NCBI GenBank assembly: GCA_902478365.1
Contig: CABSKX010000031.1
Location: forward strand, 1-26,758
DNA length: 26,758 nt
Source of the DNA: an uncultured Collinsella sp.
Lineage (GTDB): Bacteria; Actinomycetota; Coriobacteriia; Coriobacteriales; Coriobacteriaceae
Direction: 5' to 3'
Part shown: piece after piece, positions 6,035 to 13,362 of the stretch
Layout of the letters: every line of letters starts with the position of its first letter
Numbering within the stretch: position 1 is the first letter of the stretch
The notes under the pieces: generated by a model
What the model was told of the DNA's origin: nothing
Databases searched by the model: none
The model's input: the letters and a program-made list of their open reading frames with translations, nothing else
Translations under genes and position numbers: made by a program

Positions 6035-7711
6035 TTACGAGAGCGACGTTCTCAACAACTCGTTGAAGAGCTTCGGGTTACCCTTGCCGCGGCTCGCTTT
6101 CATGCACTGGCCCACCAAAAAGCCGATGACCTTCTGGTTGCCATCACGATACTGCTGCGCCTGATCGGCACAGTTAGCCAGCACCTCGTCCACGATCGGC
6201 TGCAGCGCGCCGGCATCGCTCACCTGACGCATACCGCGCTCGTCGACGATCTTGTTGGGGTCGTCGCCGGTCTGGGCCATAACTTCAAAGACCTCGTGCG
6301 CCTGGTTGGAGCTGATGGCATCGGTCGCCAGCAGCTTGGCAAGGGCTGCCACCTGAGCCGGCGCGATGCCGGACTCGGCCAGCGAGACGCCCGCACCCTT
6401 AAGGTAGGCGATCATCTCGTTCACCAGCAGGTTTGCGACCGTCTGTGCCTCCTTGCCAGCCATACCGGCAGCGGCCGCCTCAAAGAACTCGGCAAACTCG
6501 GGATCGCCGGCGATCTGCTCGGCATCGGCCGCCTTAATGCCAAAGTCGGCCTCAAAACGGACGCGCTTGGCATCGGGCAGCTCGGGGATCTCGCCACGGC
6601 AGCGGTCGATGAACTCTTCGTCCAGATCGAACGGCGCCAGGTCGGGATCGGGGAACAGGCGATAGTCGTCGGCCGTCTCCTTCACACGCATGACCACGGT
6701 GCGCTTGCGGCTGGGCTCCCAGTGGCGGGTCTCCTGATAGATGATGCCGCCCTCCTCGAGCACCTCTGCCTGACGGCAGATCTCATAAGCAAGGCCATCG
6801 TGCAGGCTCTTAAACGAGTTGAGGTTCTTGAGCTCGGTCTTGGTGCCCAGCTTGGTCTCGCCGCGGCGGCGCAGCGACACGTTGCCGTCGCAGCGCATGG
6901 AGCCCTTCTCCATGGAGCAGTCCGAAATGCCCAGCGTCACAAAAATGCGACGGAGCTTCTCCATAAACAGACGCGCTTCCTCGGGCGTGCGCAGGTCGGG
7001 CTCGGTAACGAGCTCAATCAGCGGCGTGCCGCAGCGGTTGTAGTCGACGAGCGACTCGGCCGCGGCGGTAATGCGGCCCTCGGCGCCGCCCACGTGGACC
7101 ATCTTGGCGGCGTCCTCCTCCATATGGATGCGCAGGATGCGGATGGGCACCGTGTAGGAACCGTCCTCGCGACGCTCGGGCATCTGCAGGCTGGACGCAT
7201 CGTAGCTGGCCAGGTGGCCGGCGCGCTGGTTGCCCTCGCGCATGGTCGACGTCATGGACGTGGACAGGCCCTCGGCGTTGGCCGAAGCGCTCGCCAGACT
7301 CTGGGCCTCGGCCTCGCCAAACGCGCAGTCAGGGCGCTCGGCGGCACCGCGACCGGTCACGTCCAGGTCCAGGTGACCGTACATGGCAAAGGCAACCGGA
7401 CCCTGCGTAGTCTGGAAGTTCTTGGCCATATCGGGATAGAAGTAGTGCTTGCGGTAGAACATCGAGTGGCGTTGGATCTCGCAGTTGGTGGCGAGGCCGG
7501 CCTTGACGATGCTCTCGATGGCGCGCTTGTTGGGCACCGGCAGGGCGCCGGGCAGGCCCAGGCACACCGGACACACGTTGGCGTTGGGTTCGTCATCGTG
7601 GCTGAGCTTGCAGTTGCAGAACATCTTGGTATCGAGTGCGGTGAGCTCGGTATGGATCTCCAGGCCGATCACGGCCTCCCAATCCTGCAGGACCTCGGAA
7701 AGCTCCTTCAT
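6035..7711 (-). CDS. gatB: Asp/Glu-tRNA(Asn/Gln) amidotransferase subunit B
   Basis: GatB binds misacylated Glu-tRNA(Gln) or Asp-tRNA(Asn) and activates the acyl group, which GatA-derived ammonia then amidates. The family signature is clear: VIGLEIHTEL at 14-23, a four-cysteine zinc site (C32, C34, C47, C50), HMEEDAAK near 197, TELKNLNSF, and a C-terminal YqeY-like domain ending in IGFLVGQCMKAS. At 558 aa it is longer than many GatB proteins (about 475-500). The extra length lies mainly at residues 119-186, before the HMEED motif. The start ATG overlaps the gatA stop as TAATG, with GGGAGG 9 bases upstream. It is the last gene of gatCAB. Confidence 0.95.
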   Translation of the reverse strand: MKELSEVLQDWEAVIGLEIHTELTALDTKMFCNCKLSHDDEPNANVCPVCLGLPGALPVPNKRAIESIVKAGLATNCEIQRHSMFYRKHYFYPDMAKNFQTTQGPVAFAMYGHLDLDVTGRGAAERPDCAFGEAEAQSLASASANAEGLSTSMTSTMREGNQRAGHLASYDASSLQMPERREDGSYTVPIRILRIHMEEDAAKMVHVGGAEGRITAAAESLVDYNRCGTPLIELVTEPDLRTPEEARLFMEKLRRIFVTLGISDCSMEKGSMRCDGNVSLRRRGETKLGTKTELKNLNSFKSLHDGLAYEICRQAEVLEEGGIIYQETRHWEPSRKRTVVMRVKETADDYRLFPDPDLAPFDLDEEFIDRCRGEIPELPDAKRVRFEADFGIKAADAEQIAGDPEFAEFFEAAAAGMAGKEAQTVANLLVNEMIAYLKGAGVSLAESGIAPAQVAALAKLLATDAISSNQAHEVFEVMAQTGDDPNKIVDERGMRQVSDAGALQPIVDEVLANCADQAQQYRDGNQKVIGFLVGQCMKASRGKGNPKLFNELLRTSLS

Positions 7712-9225
7712 TACAGCTCGCCTCCCTTCCCGGCAAAATCGGGCGCGACGGAAAGCGCGGGCGCACCCGTGGCGGCATCGGCAAAGCCGCGCTCCAGGGC
7801 GCGGGCAAACGTGAGCAGCTGACGGTCCTTAAAGGCCGGACCCACCAGCTGGGCAGAAACGGGCAGCTGAGTATCCTCGCCCAGGCCCAGCGGCACCGAG
7901 ATACCACCGTTGCCGCAAATGTTGAGCGAAATGGTATACAAGTCCGAAAGGTACATCTGCGTGGGATCGCTAATCTCGCCAAACTTAAAGGCCGTGCGCG
8001 GCGAGGCGGGCATGAGGATGGTGTCCACCTTGGCATACGCGGCATCGTAGTCCTGCGTGATGAGCGTGCGGGCCTTTTGTGCAGCGTAGTAGTACTTGTC
8101 GTACACGCCCGAGCTCAGCAGGTAGGCGCCGAGCATCTGACGGCGCTTGGCCTCGGCGCCAAAGCCGTGGGCGCGCGAAAGCGAGCTCTGGTCGGACAGG
8201 TTGGCGCAGTCCTCCTCCTGGTAGCCGTAGCGAATGCCGTCGAAGCGGGCCAGGTTGGAGAACGCCTCGGCCGGGCCGATAACGTAGTAGGCGGCGATGG
8301 CGGCGTCCAGGTGCGGCAGGTCGACCTCGACCAGCTCGGCGCCCTGGTTCTGCAGCTCCTGGGCGGCGCGCTGAACAGCGGCCTTGACCTCGGGCGTCAG
8401 GCCCTCGGCCTCCATAAACGCAGGAATGATGCCCACGCGCTTACCCTCGATGCCGTCGTTGAGATGCTCGATAAAGTCGACAGCGCAATCCTGGCTGGTG
8501 CAGTCGTACGGATCGTGGCCCGCGCCGGTAAGCGCGTTCATGGCCAGCGCGACATCCTCGACCGTGCGGCCAAAGGGGCCCACCTGGTCGAGCGACGAGC
8601 CAAAGGCAACCACGCCGTAACGGCTCACGGCGCCATACGTGGGCTTAAAGCCCACCACCCCGCACAGTGACGCCGGCTGGCGAATGGAGCCGCCGGTGTC
8701 CGAGCCCAGCGAGAGCGCGACCTAGCCCGCGGCGACGGCGGCAGCGGAGCCGCCCGAGGAGCCACCGGGCACGCGCTCGGTATCCCAGGGGTTGTTGGTG
8801 CGGTGGAACGCCGAGCTCTCGGTGGAGCTACCAAAGGCAAACTCGTCCATATTGGCCTTGCCCATGGGCAGGCAGCCGGCGTCGAGCATGCGCTGGACGC
8901 AGGTGGCGGTGTAGACGCTCTGGTAGTCCTCGAGCATGCGGGAAGCGCAGGTGGTACGCGTGCCCACGAGGTTCATGTTGTCCTTGATGGCTAGCGGCAC
9001 GCCCGCGAGCGGGGGCAGCGGCTTGCCTGCGGCACGGTCGGCATCCACACGCGCGGCGGCCTCGAGCGCAAGCTCGGGCGCCACCTGCAGGAATGCCTGG
9101 ACCCCGCCCTCACGCGCCTCGATGGCGGCAAGGGAGGCCTGGGCCACCTCGGTAGCGGTAAAGTCGCCGGAGGCAACGCCCGCGGCAATCTGGGCGGCGG
9201 TAAGGGAATCGAAGCTCTGCGCCAT
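7711..9225 (-). pseudogene. gatA: Asp/Glu-tRNA amidotransferase subunit A, interrupted by in-frame TAG
   Basis: GatA hydrolyses glutamine to supply ammonia to GatB. The full frame would be 504 aa and is intact except for a TAG codon at 8724-8722 (codon 168). The amidase triad is Lys81 (LAIKDN), cis-Ser156 (PGGSSGGSA) and nucleophile Ser180 (GSDTGGSIR). The stop falls between Ser156 and Ser180, so the truncated 167-residue product would be inactive. Relatives often have Gln here (AAGQV), so a single C-to-T change from CAG would explain it. The frame downstream is perfectly conserved, and gatC and gatB are intact with TAATG couplings on both sides. A sequencing error, a very recent mutation or readthrough are all possible; an old pseudogene is unlikely. 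I label it pseudogene only because the frame is broken. Confidence 0.85.
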
Positions 9226-9536
9226 TACTCACTCTCCCCCTCTCCCAAAATGGACGGCACGCGGAAGTAGCGGTCGCGCGCGCTGCCGGCGTTTTCGAGC
9301 GCGACGTCGAGCGGCAGGTCGCGCTCGGGCTCGCGCAGGTCATCGCCCATCACGTTGGACAGGCTTCCGATGGGATGGAACGTGGGCTCCACGTCGGGCA
9401 AGTCATATTGCAAGACAGGCTCGAGCATCTGGACGGCGTCGTTCATGTAGGACGTCATCTGGGTGAGCTCGTCATCGGTCAGTGCGATCTTTGCGTACTC
9501 GGCGATGCCGCGCACGTCTTTCTCGCTGAGTGCCAT
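9225..9536 (-). CDS. gatC: Asp/Glu-tRNA amidotransferase subunit C
   Basis: GatC is the small subunit that wraps around and stabilises GatA. The 103-aa protein has the family pattern: MALSEKDVRGIAEYAKIALTDDE at the start, a central helix with MLEPVLQYDLPDVEPTFHP, and a C-terminal LREPERD...ALENAG...YFRVPSIL. I choose ATG 9536 because AAGGGAG lies 8 bases upstream; an in-frame ATG at 9554 has no such site. The stop overlaps the gatA start as TAATG. It is the first gene of gatCAB. Confidence 0.93.
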   Translation of the reverse strand: MALSEKDVRGIAEYAKIALTDDELTQMTSYMNDAVQMLEPVLQYDLPDVEPTFHPIGSLSNVMGDDLREPERDLPLDVALENAGSARDRYFRVPSILGEGESE

Positions 9537-9571
9537 AGGCGCTCCCTTCCGCATAACAGATAAACCGCTCT

Positions 9572-9577
9572 AGTATA
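9572..9577 (-). promoter_or_regulatory. Likely -10 element of gatCAB
   Basis: TATACT on the minus strand lies 36 bp upstream of the gatC start. No good -35 is visible 17 bp further up. The stretch 9578-9716 holds four copies of a short A(G/A)CGAAA(A/C)C motif (9618, 9671, 9691, 9712), the last three 20-21 bp apart, and no gene. Confidence 0.45.
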
Positions 9578-9716
9578 CAAGGCAACGCCGCTTGGAGCAG
9601 GCGCTTTACCCAAATGCAGCGAAAACGTAACGAGGGCGGCAGTTGGCAGGGCGTGGTCCGGCGGTTCTGCAGCGAAACCGCACCGTCCATAGCGAAAACC
9701 GTCCCGCCCACAACGA

Positions 9717-9781
9717 AAACCATCACAACATTCGACGCTTTTCGTCAAAATCGCGATTTTCATCGAATGTTGTGATGGTTT
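9717..9781. repeat. 65-bp hairpin repeat, family A, copy 1
   Basis: Perfect 19-bp inverted arms, AAACCATCACAACATTCGA and its complement, flank a 27-nt loop that itself contains AAAATCGCGATTTT. Same arms and same total length as the copies at 19888, 23998 and 25240. Confidence 0.92.
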
Positions 9782-9791
9782 GGAAGCCCCG

Positions 9792-9826
9792 ACCACCACA
9801 AAGGTGCCTGTCCCCGTTGCGGTGGT
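9792..9826. repeat. 35-bp hairpin repeat, family B, copy 1
   Basis: ACCACCACAAAGG...CCCCGTTGCGGTGGT with a GTGCCTGT centre. It lies 13 bp after the sortase stop and 10 bp from family A copy 1. The stem is less perfect than in the other copies. Confidence 0.8.
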
Positions 9827-9839
9827 TCTGGAGAATGTC

Positions 9840-10778
9840 CTATGCCGAGGCCTTGGCCTTGCGGCGCTTGCGGACCGCGTGGATCACGATGTCCAGCAGC
9901 AACAGCACAATGGCTACGACCACGATGAGCACGGCAAACTCGCGCTTGCCCCAGTGGCGACCGGCCAGCGATTTTTGCTTGTCGACGTCCTTTTTGCTGT
10001 ACTTGGTGCGCACGCAATGCACCAGCAGGCGATGGTCGTTCACGCCGTAGGGCGTGCAGGTGACGAGCGTCACCTTGTCGGCGCCGGGCTCGATGGTTAG
10101 CGACTCCATCTCCTCGGGCAGCACCACCTCGGAGTCCACCATCTTGTAGGCGAGCGTCTTGTTCATGGTGTGCAGCAACACCAGGTCGCCGGGCTCCAGC
10201 GAGTGGATGTCGTCGAACATGCTCAGGTTGCGCATGCCCGAGTGCGCGGTGAGCACGCAATGAGTCGAGGTGCCGCCCACCGGCAGGCTCGTGCCCTCCA
10301 GGTGGCCGACGCCCGCCATGAGGACCTCCTCGCTCGTGCCGTGGTAGATGGGCATGCTCACGTCGATGGAGGGAATCTCGACCCAGCTCATCATGGGGTC
10401 GCGGTCAAAGATGAGCTGCTGGGCGTAGGGCTCGATCTGGTCGGCGGGGAGCTCGGTGGCCTCGCCCGCCAGTTGCTCGTTAAAGGAGCGCGCCTGGAGC
10501 AGGATGCGCTCGCGCTCCTCGGCAGACAGCGCGTCCACGGTGCTGGACACCGTGCTGATCTGGTTGAACACGCCCGAGGCCTCGAGCCGGTCCAAGATCC
10601 ACGGCCAGGTCATAAGGCCCACGCCAATGAGGATGATGACGATGGTGATGAGCCGGTCGGCCCAGCGCGGCAGTCGCTTGCGGCGGCGCTTGGGCTTTGG
10701 TTGAGGTTTGGGTTGAGGGCTTGAGCCGCCGTTGTCCGCGGCGTTACTGCTCTTCATATGTTTGGCGCCCTGCACCAT
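9840..10778 (-). CDS. Class C (pilin-polymerising) sortase
   Basis: A membrane transpeptidase that cuts LPXTG-type signals and links pilin subunits. Catalytic His179 (TAHSG), Cys241 (TLVTCTPYG) and Arg250 are in place. There is one membrane helix near residues 42-58 and a second at 281-300, the two-helix layout of class C enzymes. PIYHGTSEEVL at 143-153 is typical of this class. The usual DPF/DPW lid motif is not evident; the nearest is DP at 127-128. A Pro/Lys-rich cytoplasmic tail precedes the first helix. ATG 10778 has GAGGAG upstream; ATG 10757 is an alternative. It is the last gene of the pilus locus and likely assembles the pilins upstream. Confidence 0.93.
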   Translation of the reverse strand: MVQGAKHMKSSNAADNGGSSPQPKPQPKPKRRRKRLPRWADRLITIVIILIGVGLMTWPWILDRLEASGVFNQISTVSSTVDALSAEERERILLQARSFNEQLAGEATELPADQIEPYAQQLIFDRDPMMSWVEIPSIDVSMPIYHGTSEEVLMAGVGHLEGTSLPVGGTSTHCVLTAHSGMRNLSMFDDIHSLEPGDLVLLHTMNKTLAYKMVDSEVVLPEEMESLTIEPGADKVTLVTCTPYGVNDHRLLVHCVRTKYSKKDVDKQKSLAGRHWGKREFAVLIVVVAIVLLLLDIVIHAVRKRRKAKASA

Positions 10779-10840
10779 CGCCGGTCACTCCTCTACAACT
10801 CAAGTTGTCTGAACAAATAATAGCCGATTAGCGAGCTCAT

Positions 10841-10877
10841 GCGCTGCGCAACGCAGCCTGGCAGCATTGCGCAGTGC
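10841..10877. other. Hairpin upstream of the sortase gene
   Basis: GCGCTGCGCA (10841-10850) pairs with TGCGCAGTGC (10868-10877) with one G-T. It lies 63 bp before the sortase start. TATTAT around 10820 on the minus strand might be a -10, but no -35 is clear. Confidence 0.5.
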
Positions 10878-10907
10878 AAGTATGGGCCCGCATTTGAGTT
10901 TTCAAAA

Positions 10908-10937
10908 TATCCCGAATCGGCTGGGCGATTCGGGATA
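10908..10937 (-). terminator. Perfect 12-bp hairpin upstream of the sortase gene
   Basis: TATCCCGAATCG pairs with CGATTCGGGATA around a 6-nt loop. On the minus strand it is followed by ATTTTG, so it could terminate transcripts from the small gene at 11041; an operator is the alternative. The stretch 10938-11011 shows nothing else. Confidence 0.5.
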
Positions 10938-11011
10938 CAATGGCAATAGAAAACGACGCATCCCGCGTAAGTGTTCGAAAGCGCGGGCGGCCTTGTTTTC
11001 TGGTTTTGTTA

Positions 11012-11039
11012 AATGCCCGGGCCTCTAACCCCGGGCATT
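11012..11039. terminator. GC-rich hairpin after the 50-aa gene
   Basis: AATGCCCGGG (11012-11021) pairs with CCCGGGCATT (11030-11039) around an 8-nt loop, directly after the small gene's stop. T-rich bases follow on both strands. A second hairpin, ATTTGCGCT/AGCGCAAAT (11043-11066), overlaps the end of the small gene. Confidence 0.6.
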
Positions 11040-11040
11040 C

Positions 11041-11193
11041 TTATTTGCGCTTGCTGCAGCGCAAATGCCTTCTACCGTCCGCACCGCGCGTGCGCCTACG
11101 GACCTTAAACCGAACCTCATACGAGTCAAGAAACGCGATGACGAACGAGCCTACCGCCGCGAGGGCGGCGAGCGCGTTAAGGAATTTCAGCAT
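11041..11193 (-). CDS. Small membrane peptide in the pilus locus (50 aa)
   Basis: I do not recognise it. Residues 4-22 (FLNALAALAAVGSFVIAFL) form one likely membrane helix, followed by a strongly basic tail with many Arg and Lys. The reason to believe it is the excellent GGAGGT 7 bases before ATG 11193 and the tight terminator-like hairpins after the stop. It lies between the major pilin gene and the sortase gene on the same strand. It could help sortase or pilin retention at the membrane, but nothing in the sequence proves this. Confidence 0.5.
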   Translation of the reverse strand: MLKFLNALAALAAVGSFVIAFLDSYEVRFKVRRRTRGADGRRHLRCSKRK

Positions 11194-11368
11194 TTGGGGA
11201 CCTCCGATCGAGTCGTCGGCCGCCCGCGCACGGAATGCGTCGCAAGGGTATTTTACTGCGAGCACTCGCACTTACAGCTGGTAAACGCAATATTTGCAAA
11301 CATTTGTTCGCTAATCATACGCTCGATCATACGAGCGACGGCGCCCCGGCTGCGCTGTTCAAAAAGAA

Positions 11369-11399
11369 CGGGGCAAACTCCAGTGCAGAGTCTGCCCCG
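11369..11399 (-). terminator. Intrinsic terminator after the major pilin gene
   Basis: CGGGGCAAACTC pairs with GAGTCTGCCCCG around a 7-nt loop; the minus strand continues TTCTTTTTG. It lies 100 bp past the pilin stop, so the sortase may depend on readthrough or a separate promoter. 11194-11368 also holds the palindrome TGCGAG-CA-CTCGCA (11257-11270) and a weak promoter candidate, but no further gene. Confidence 0.82.
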
Positions 11400-11499
11400 A
11401 AAAGTGAATGGCAAAGCAAGAACGTGGATGGACGAGAAAAGTGTCCGCAAGTCTCATGGCCATCACATCCCACCTGCCAAAGGGATGGGTGAGCGAGCG

Positions 11500-13254
11500 T
11501 TACTCCTGCTCGGACTCCTCAGCCTGCTTACGGCTGCGGATGAGGTGCGCCACGCCGATGCACAGCACCGCGCCACCAGCGATCCAAGTGAAGGTCACGC
11601 CGTTGAGGCCGGTGAGCGGGAGGCCAACGGACTTGGTGTTGCCGACGTTGATGGTGACCTCGCCTGCGGCGGCGTTGGTGCCATCCGTGCCAGTCAGTTT
11701 GTTGTCGCCGGCAGTGCCGTCGAGCGTACCGAAGGCGATGTCGGTGCGGCCCTTGTCGGACTCGGAAACCTTCGCCTTAAGCTCCGTCACCTTCATGGTC
11801 GCGTCGTCATACTTCGCGGTGATCCTGAAGGTGAAGGGGTTGGCCTTGGTGTAGGAGTCGTCGGGGGCCTTGACCTCGGTCACCTTGTAGGAGCCGGCGT
11901 CGAGGCCGGAGACGGCAATCTTGCCGTCGTTGCCGGACGTGAACATCACGTAGTCGGGAAGGTGGTTGACGTCGGTAACGGGCACGAGCTGGCCCGCGAC
12001 GACGCCCGCAGCGTCCTTCGAGGCGACGTACTGGCCATTGGTGTTCGCGTCATCGGACTGGATGGTGAAGACGGCGCCCGCAAGGCCCTCCTCGGTGCCC
12101 TGGTCGACCTTGTTGAGGTTGAGCTTGAACGCGAAGTCGGCGACGGTGTCCTCGAGCGTCTCGCCCGTGCCGGCGGCATACGGGTTGTTCGAGTACTCGA
12201 GCTTGACGGTGTTGGGGTTGCCGCCCTTCTTGTCGTTGGCTGCGTTGCCGATCACGGCATTACTGTTGAGCTTGGCCTTGTAGAAGACGACGATCTGAGT
12301 GTTGGCGTCCACATCCGCAACGTCCTTGAGGCCCTTCTTGGTACCGTCGACCTTGAAGTCCACCGTCAGCGTGTTGTTGGCGCAAGCAACCTCGTACTTG
12401 CTCCCCTCGATCTTGTTATAGACGTCATGGTTCACCGCGTACACCTCGACCGAGCCGTCGACATAGTCGAGGCCGTCGGAAAGCACGTCCGTAAACTTAT
12501 AGGCATAGGTGCTGAAGGTGGCGTAGTTGCTGGCAATCGTGCCGGTGAGCTTGTAGTTGACCTCCTGGCCGATCTGGGAGTCGGCGACGTCCTTCCATTT
12601 GTCGGAGCCCTTGATGTCGTCGGAGACGGCATCAGCGTCGTCGAGGACCTTCTTCTCGACCGTGGGAACGTCCTTCTTTGGCGTGACGGTCGTTGTGCTT
12701 TCGCCATCGATCACGGCGTAGACGGGAGAGGTGAAACCATCGGTCGACTTACCGTCGGGCTTACCGGCGGTAGCGGTAAGGAACAGCCAGTAGCCGGCAT
12801 CGAGGCCGGAAAGGGACGGGCTGCCCGCGGTCGTCGTCTGCCAGCCGTCCTTGCCGTCCAGTTTGGCGGCGATCGAGCTCAGGACGTTGTCGCTCGCGAC
12901 CTTCGAGTCGGTCCCGGCGTTATCGCTCAGCCAGTCGGCGGCGTCCTGCGCGTTCTCACTGTTGTAGGATCTATCCTTCTCCTGAATGGCGGCCACCACA
13001 GCTGCCTCGGCGTCATCGCTTGCCCACTTGATGTTGCTCACCGTCTTGGCCCCGTCGGTCGTCGTGACCGTCGCCTTGAAGATCTGGATACCCTTATAGG
13101 TCGATGTCTTGTCATATCCAGTATCCGAGAATGTTACAGTCGAGCCCTCCGCAGCAAACGCCATGGTCACCGGGGCCATGATGCCGCCGAAGCTCAGCGC
13201 TGCCGTGAGGCCGGCGGTTACTGCCAGGCGTGCGATGTTCTTATTCATGCTCAT
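11500..13254 (-). CDS. Major pilin (SpaA-like shaft subunit), LPLTG-anchored
   Basis: A 584-aa secreted shaft pilin. A signal peptide runs to about residue 34 (cleavage near AFAA-EG). A TVTPKK motif near residue 190 provides the likely pilin-motif lysine used by the sortase. An E-box-like YKVTEVKAPDDS in the last third fits a SpaA-type domain with an internal isopeptide bond. The sorting signal LPLTG (545-549) is followed by a hydrophobic helix and an Arg/Lys tail. ATG 13254 has GGAGG about 8 bases upstream; the longer frame lacks one. Its N-terminal domain resembles that of the next pilin (same WASD...AADWL layout), so the two are paralogues. It is the third gene of the pilus locus. Confidence 0.92.
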   Translation of the reverse strand: MSMNKNIARLAVTAGLTAALSFGGIMAPVTMAFAAEGSTVTFSDTGYDKTSTYKGIQIFKATVTTTDGAKTVSNIKWASDDAEAAVVAAIQEKDRSYNSENAQDAADWLSDNAGTDSKVASDNVLSSIAAKLDGKDGWQTTTAGSPSLSGLDAGYWLFLTATAGKPDGKSTDGFTSPVYAVIDGESTTTVTPKKDVPTVEKKVLDDADAVSDDIKGSDKWKDVADSQIGQEVNYKLTGTIASNYATFSTYAYKFTDVLSDGLDYVDGSVEVYAVNHDVYNKIEGSKYEVACANNTLTVDFKVDGTKKGLKDVADVDANTQIVVFYKAKLNSNAVIGNAANDKKGGNPNTVKLEYSNNPYAAGTGETLEDTVADFAFKLNLNKVDQGTEEGLAGAVFTIQSDDANTNGQYVASKDAAGVVAGQLVPVTDVNHLPDYVMFTSGNDGKIAVSGLDAGSYKVTEVKAPDDSYTKANPFTFRITAKYDDATMKVTELKAKVSESDKGRTDIAFGTLDGTAGDNKLTGTDGTNAAAGEVTINVGNTKSVGLPLTGLNGVTFTWIAGGAVLCIGVAHLIRSRKQAEESEQE

Positions 13255-13337
13255 CTTCTTTTCCTCCGTTTTCCGGTTGGTTCCCATTCGATCGGTCATC
13301 ATCTGTCTGTGTCTTAGCATCTGCTTCGCTACGTCTC

Positions 13338-13356
13338 GCCCCGCTCTCGGTGGGGC
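13338..13356. other. Hairpin in the gap between the two pilin genes
   Basis: GCCCCGC-TCTCG-GTGGGGC gives a 7-bp stem in the 108-bp gap between the two pilin genes. There is no T-run. It may adjust the ratio of transcript between the two pilins. Confidence 0.4.
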
Positions 13357-13362
13357 TGCCAG

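Noticed and set aside
5885..7822. Long + strand frame of 645 codons
   Set aside because: It is the antisense of gatB and the long inverted repeat; codon bias and family match favour gatB on the minus strand.
8722..8724. Stop-codon reassignment (TAG as sense) in this genome
   Set aside because: TAG ends the sortase, second pilin and nuclease genes at sensible places, so a general recoding does not fit.
9717..9781. Family A hairpin as the terminator of the upstream gene
   Set aside because: There is no consistent T-run after the stem, and copy 4 lies between divergent genes where no terminator is needed.
11065..13317. 750-codon + strand frame opposite the major pilin gene
   Set aside because: It has no ribosome-binding site and is a shadow of a clearly recognised pilin gene.
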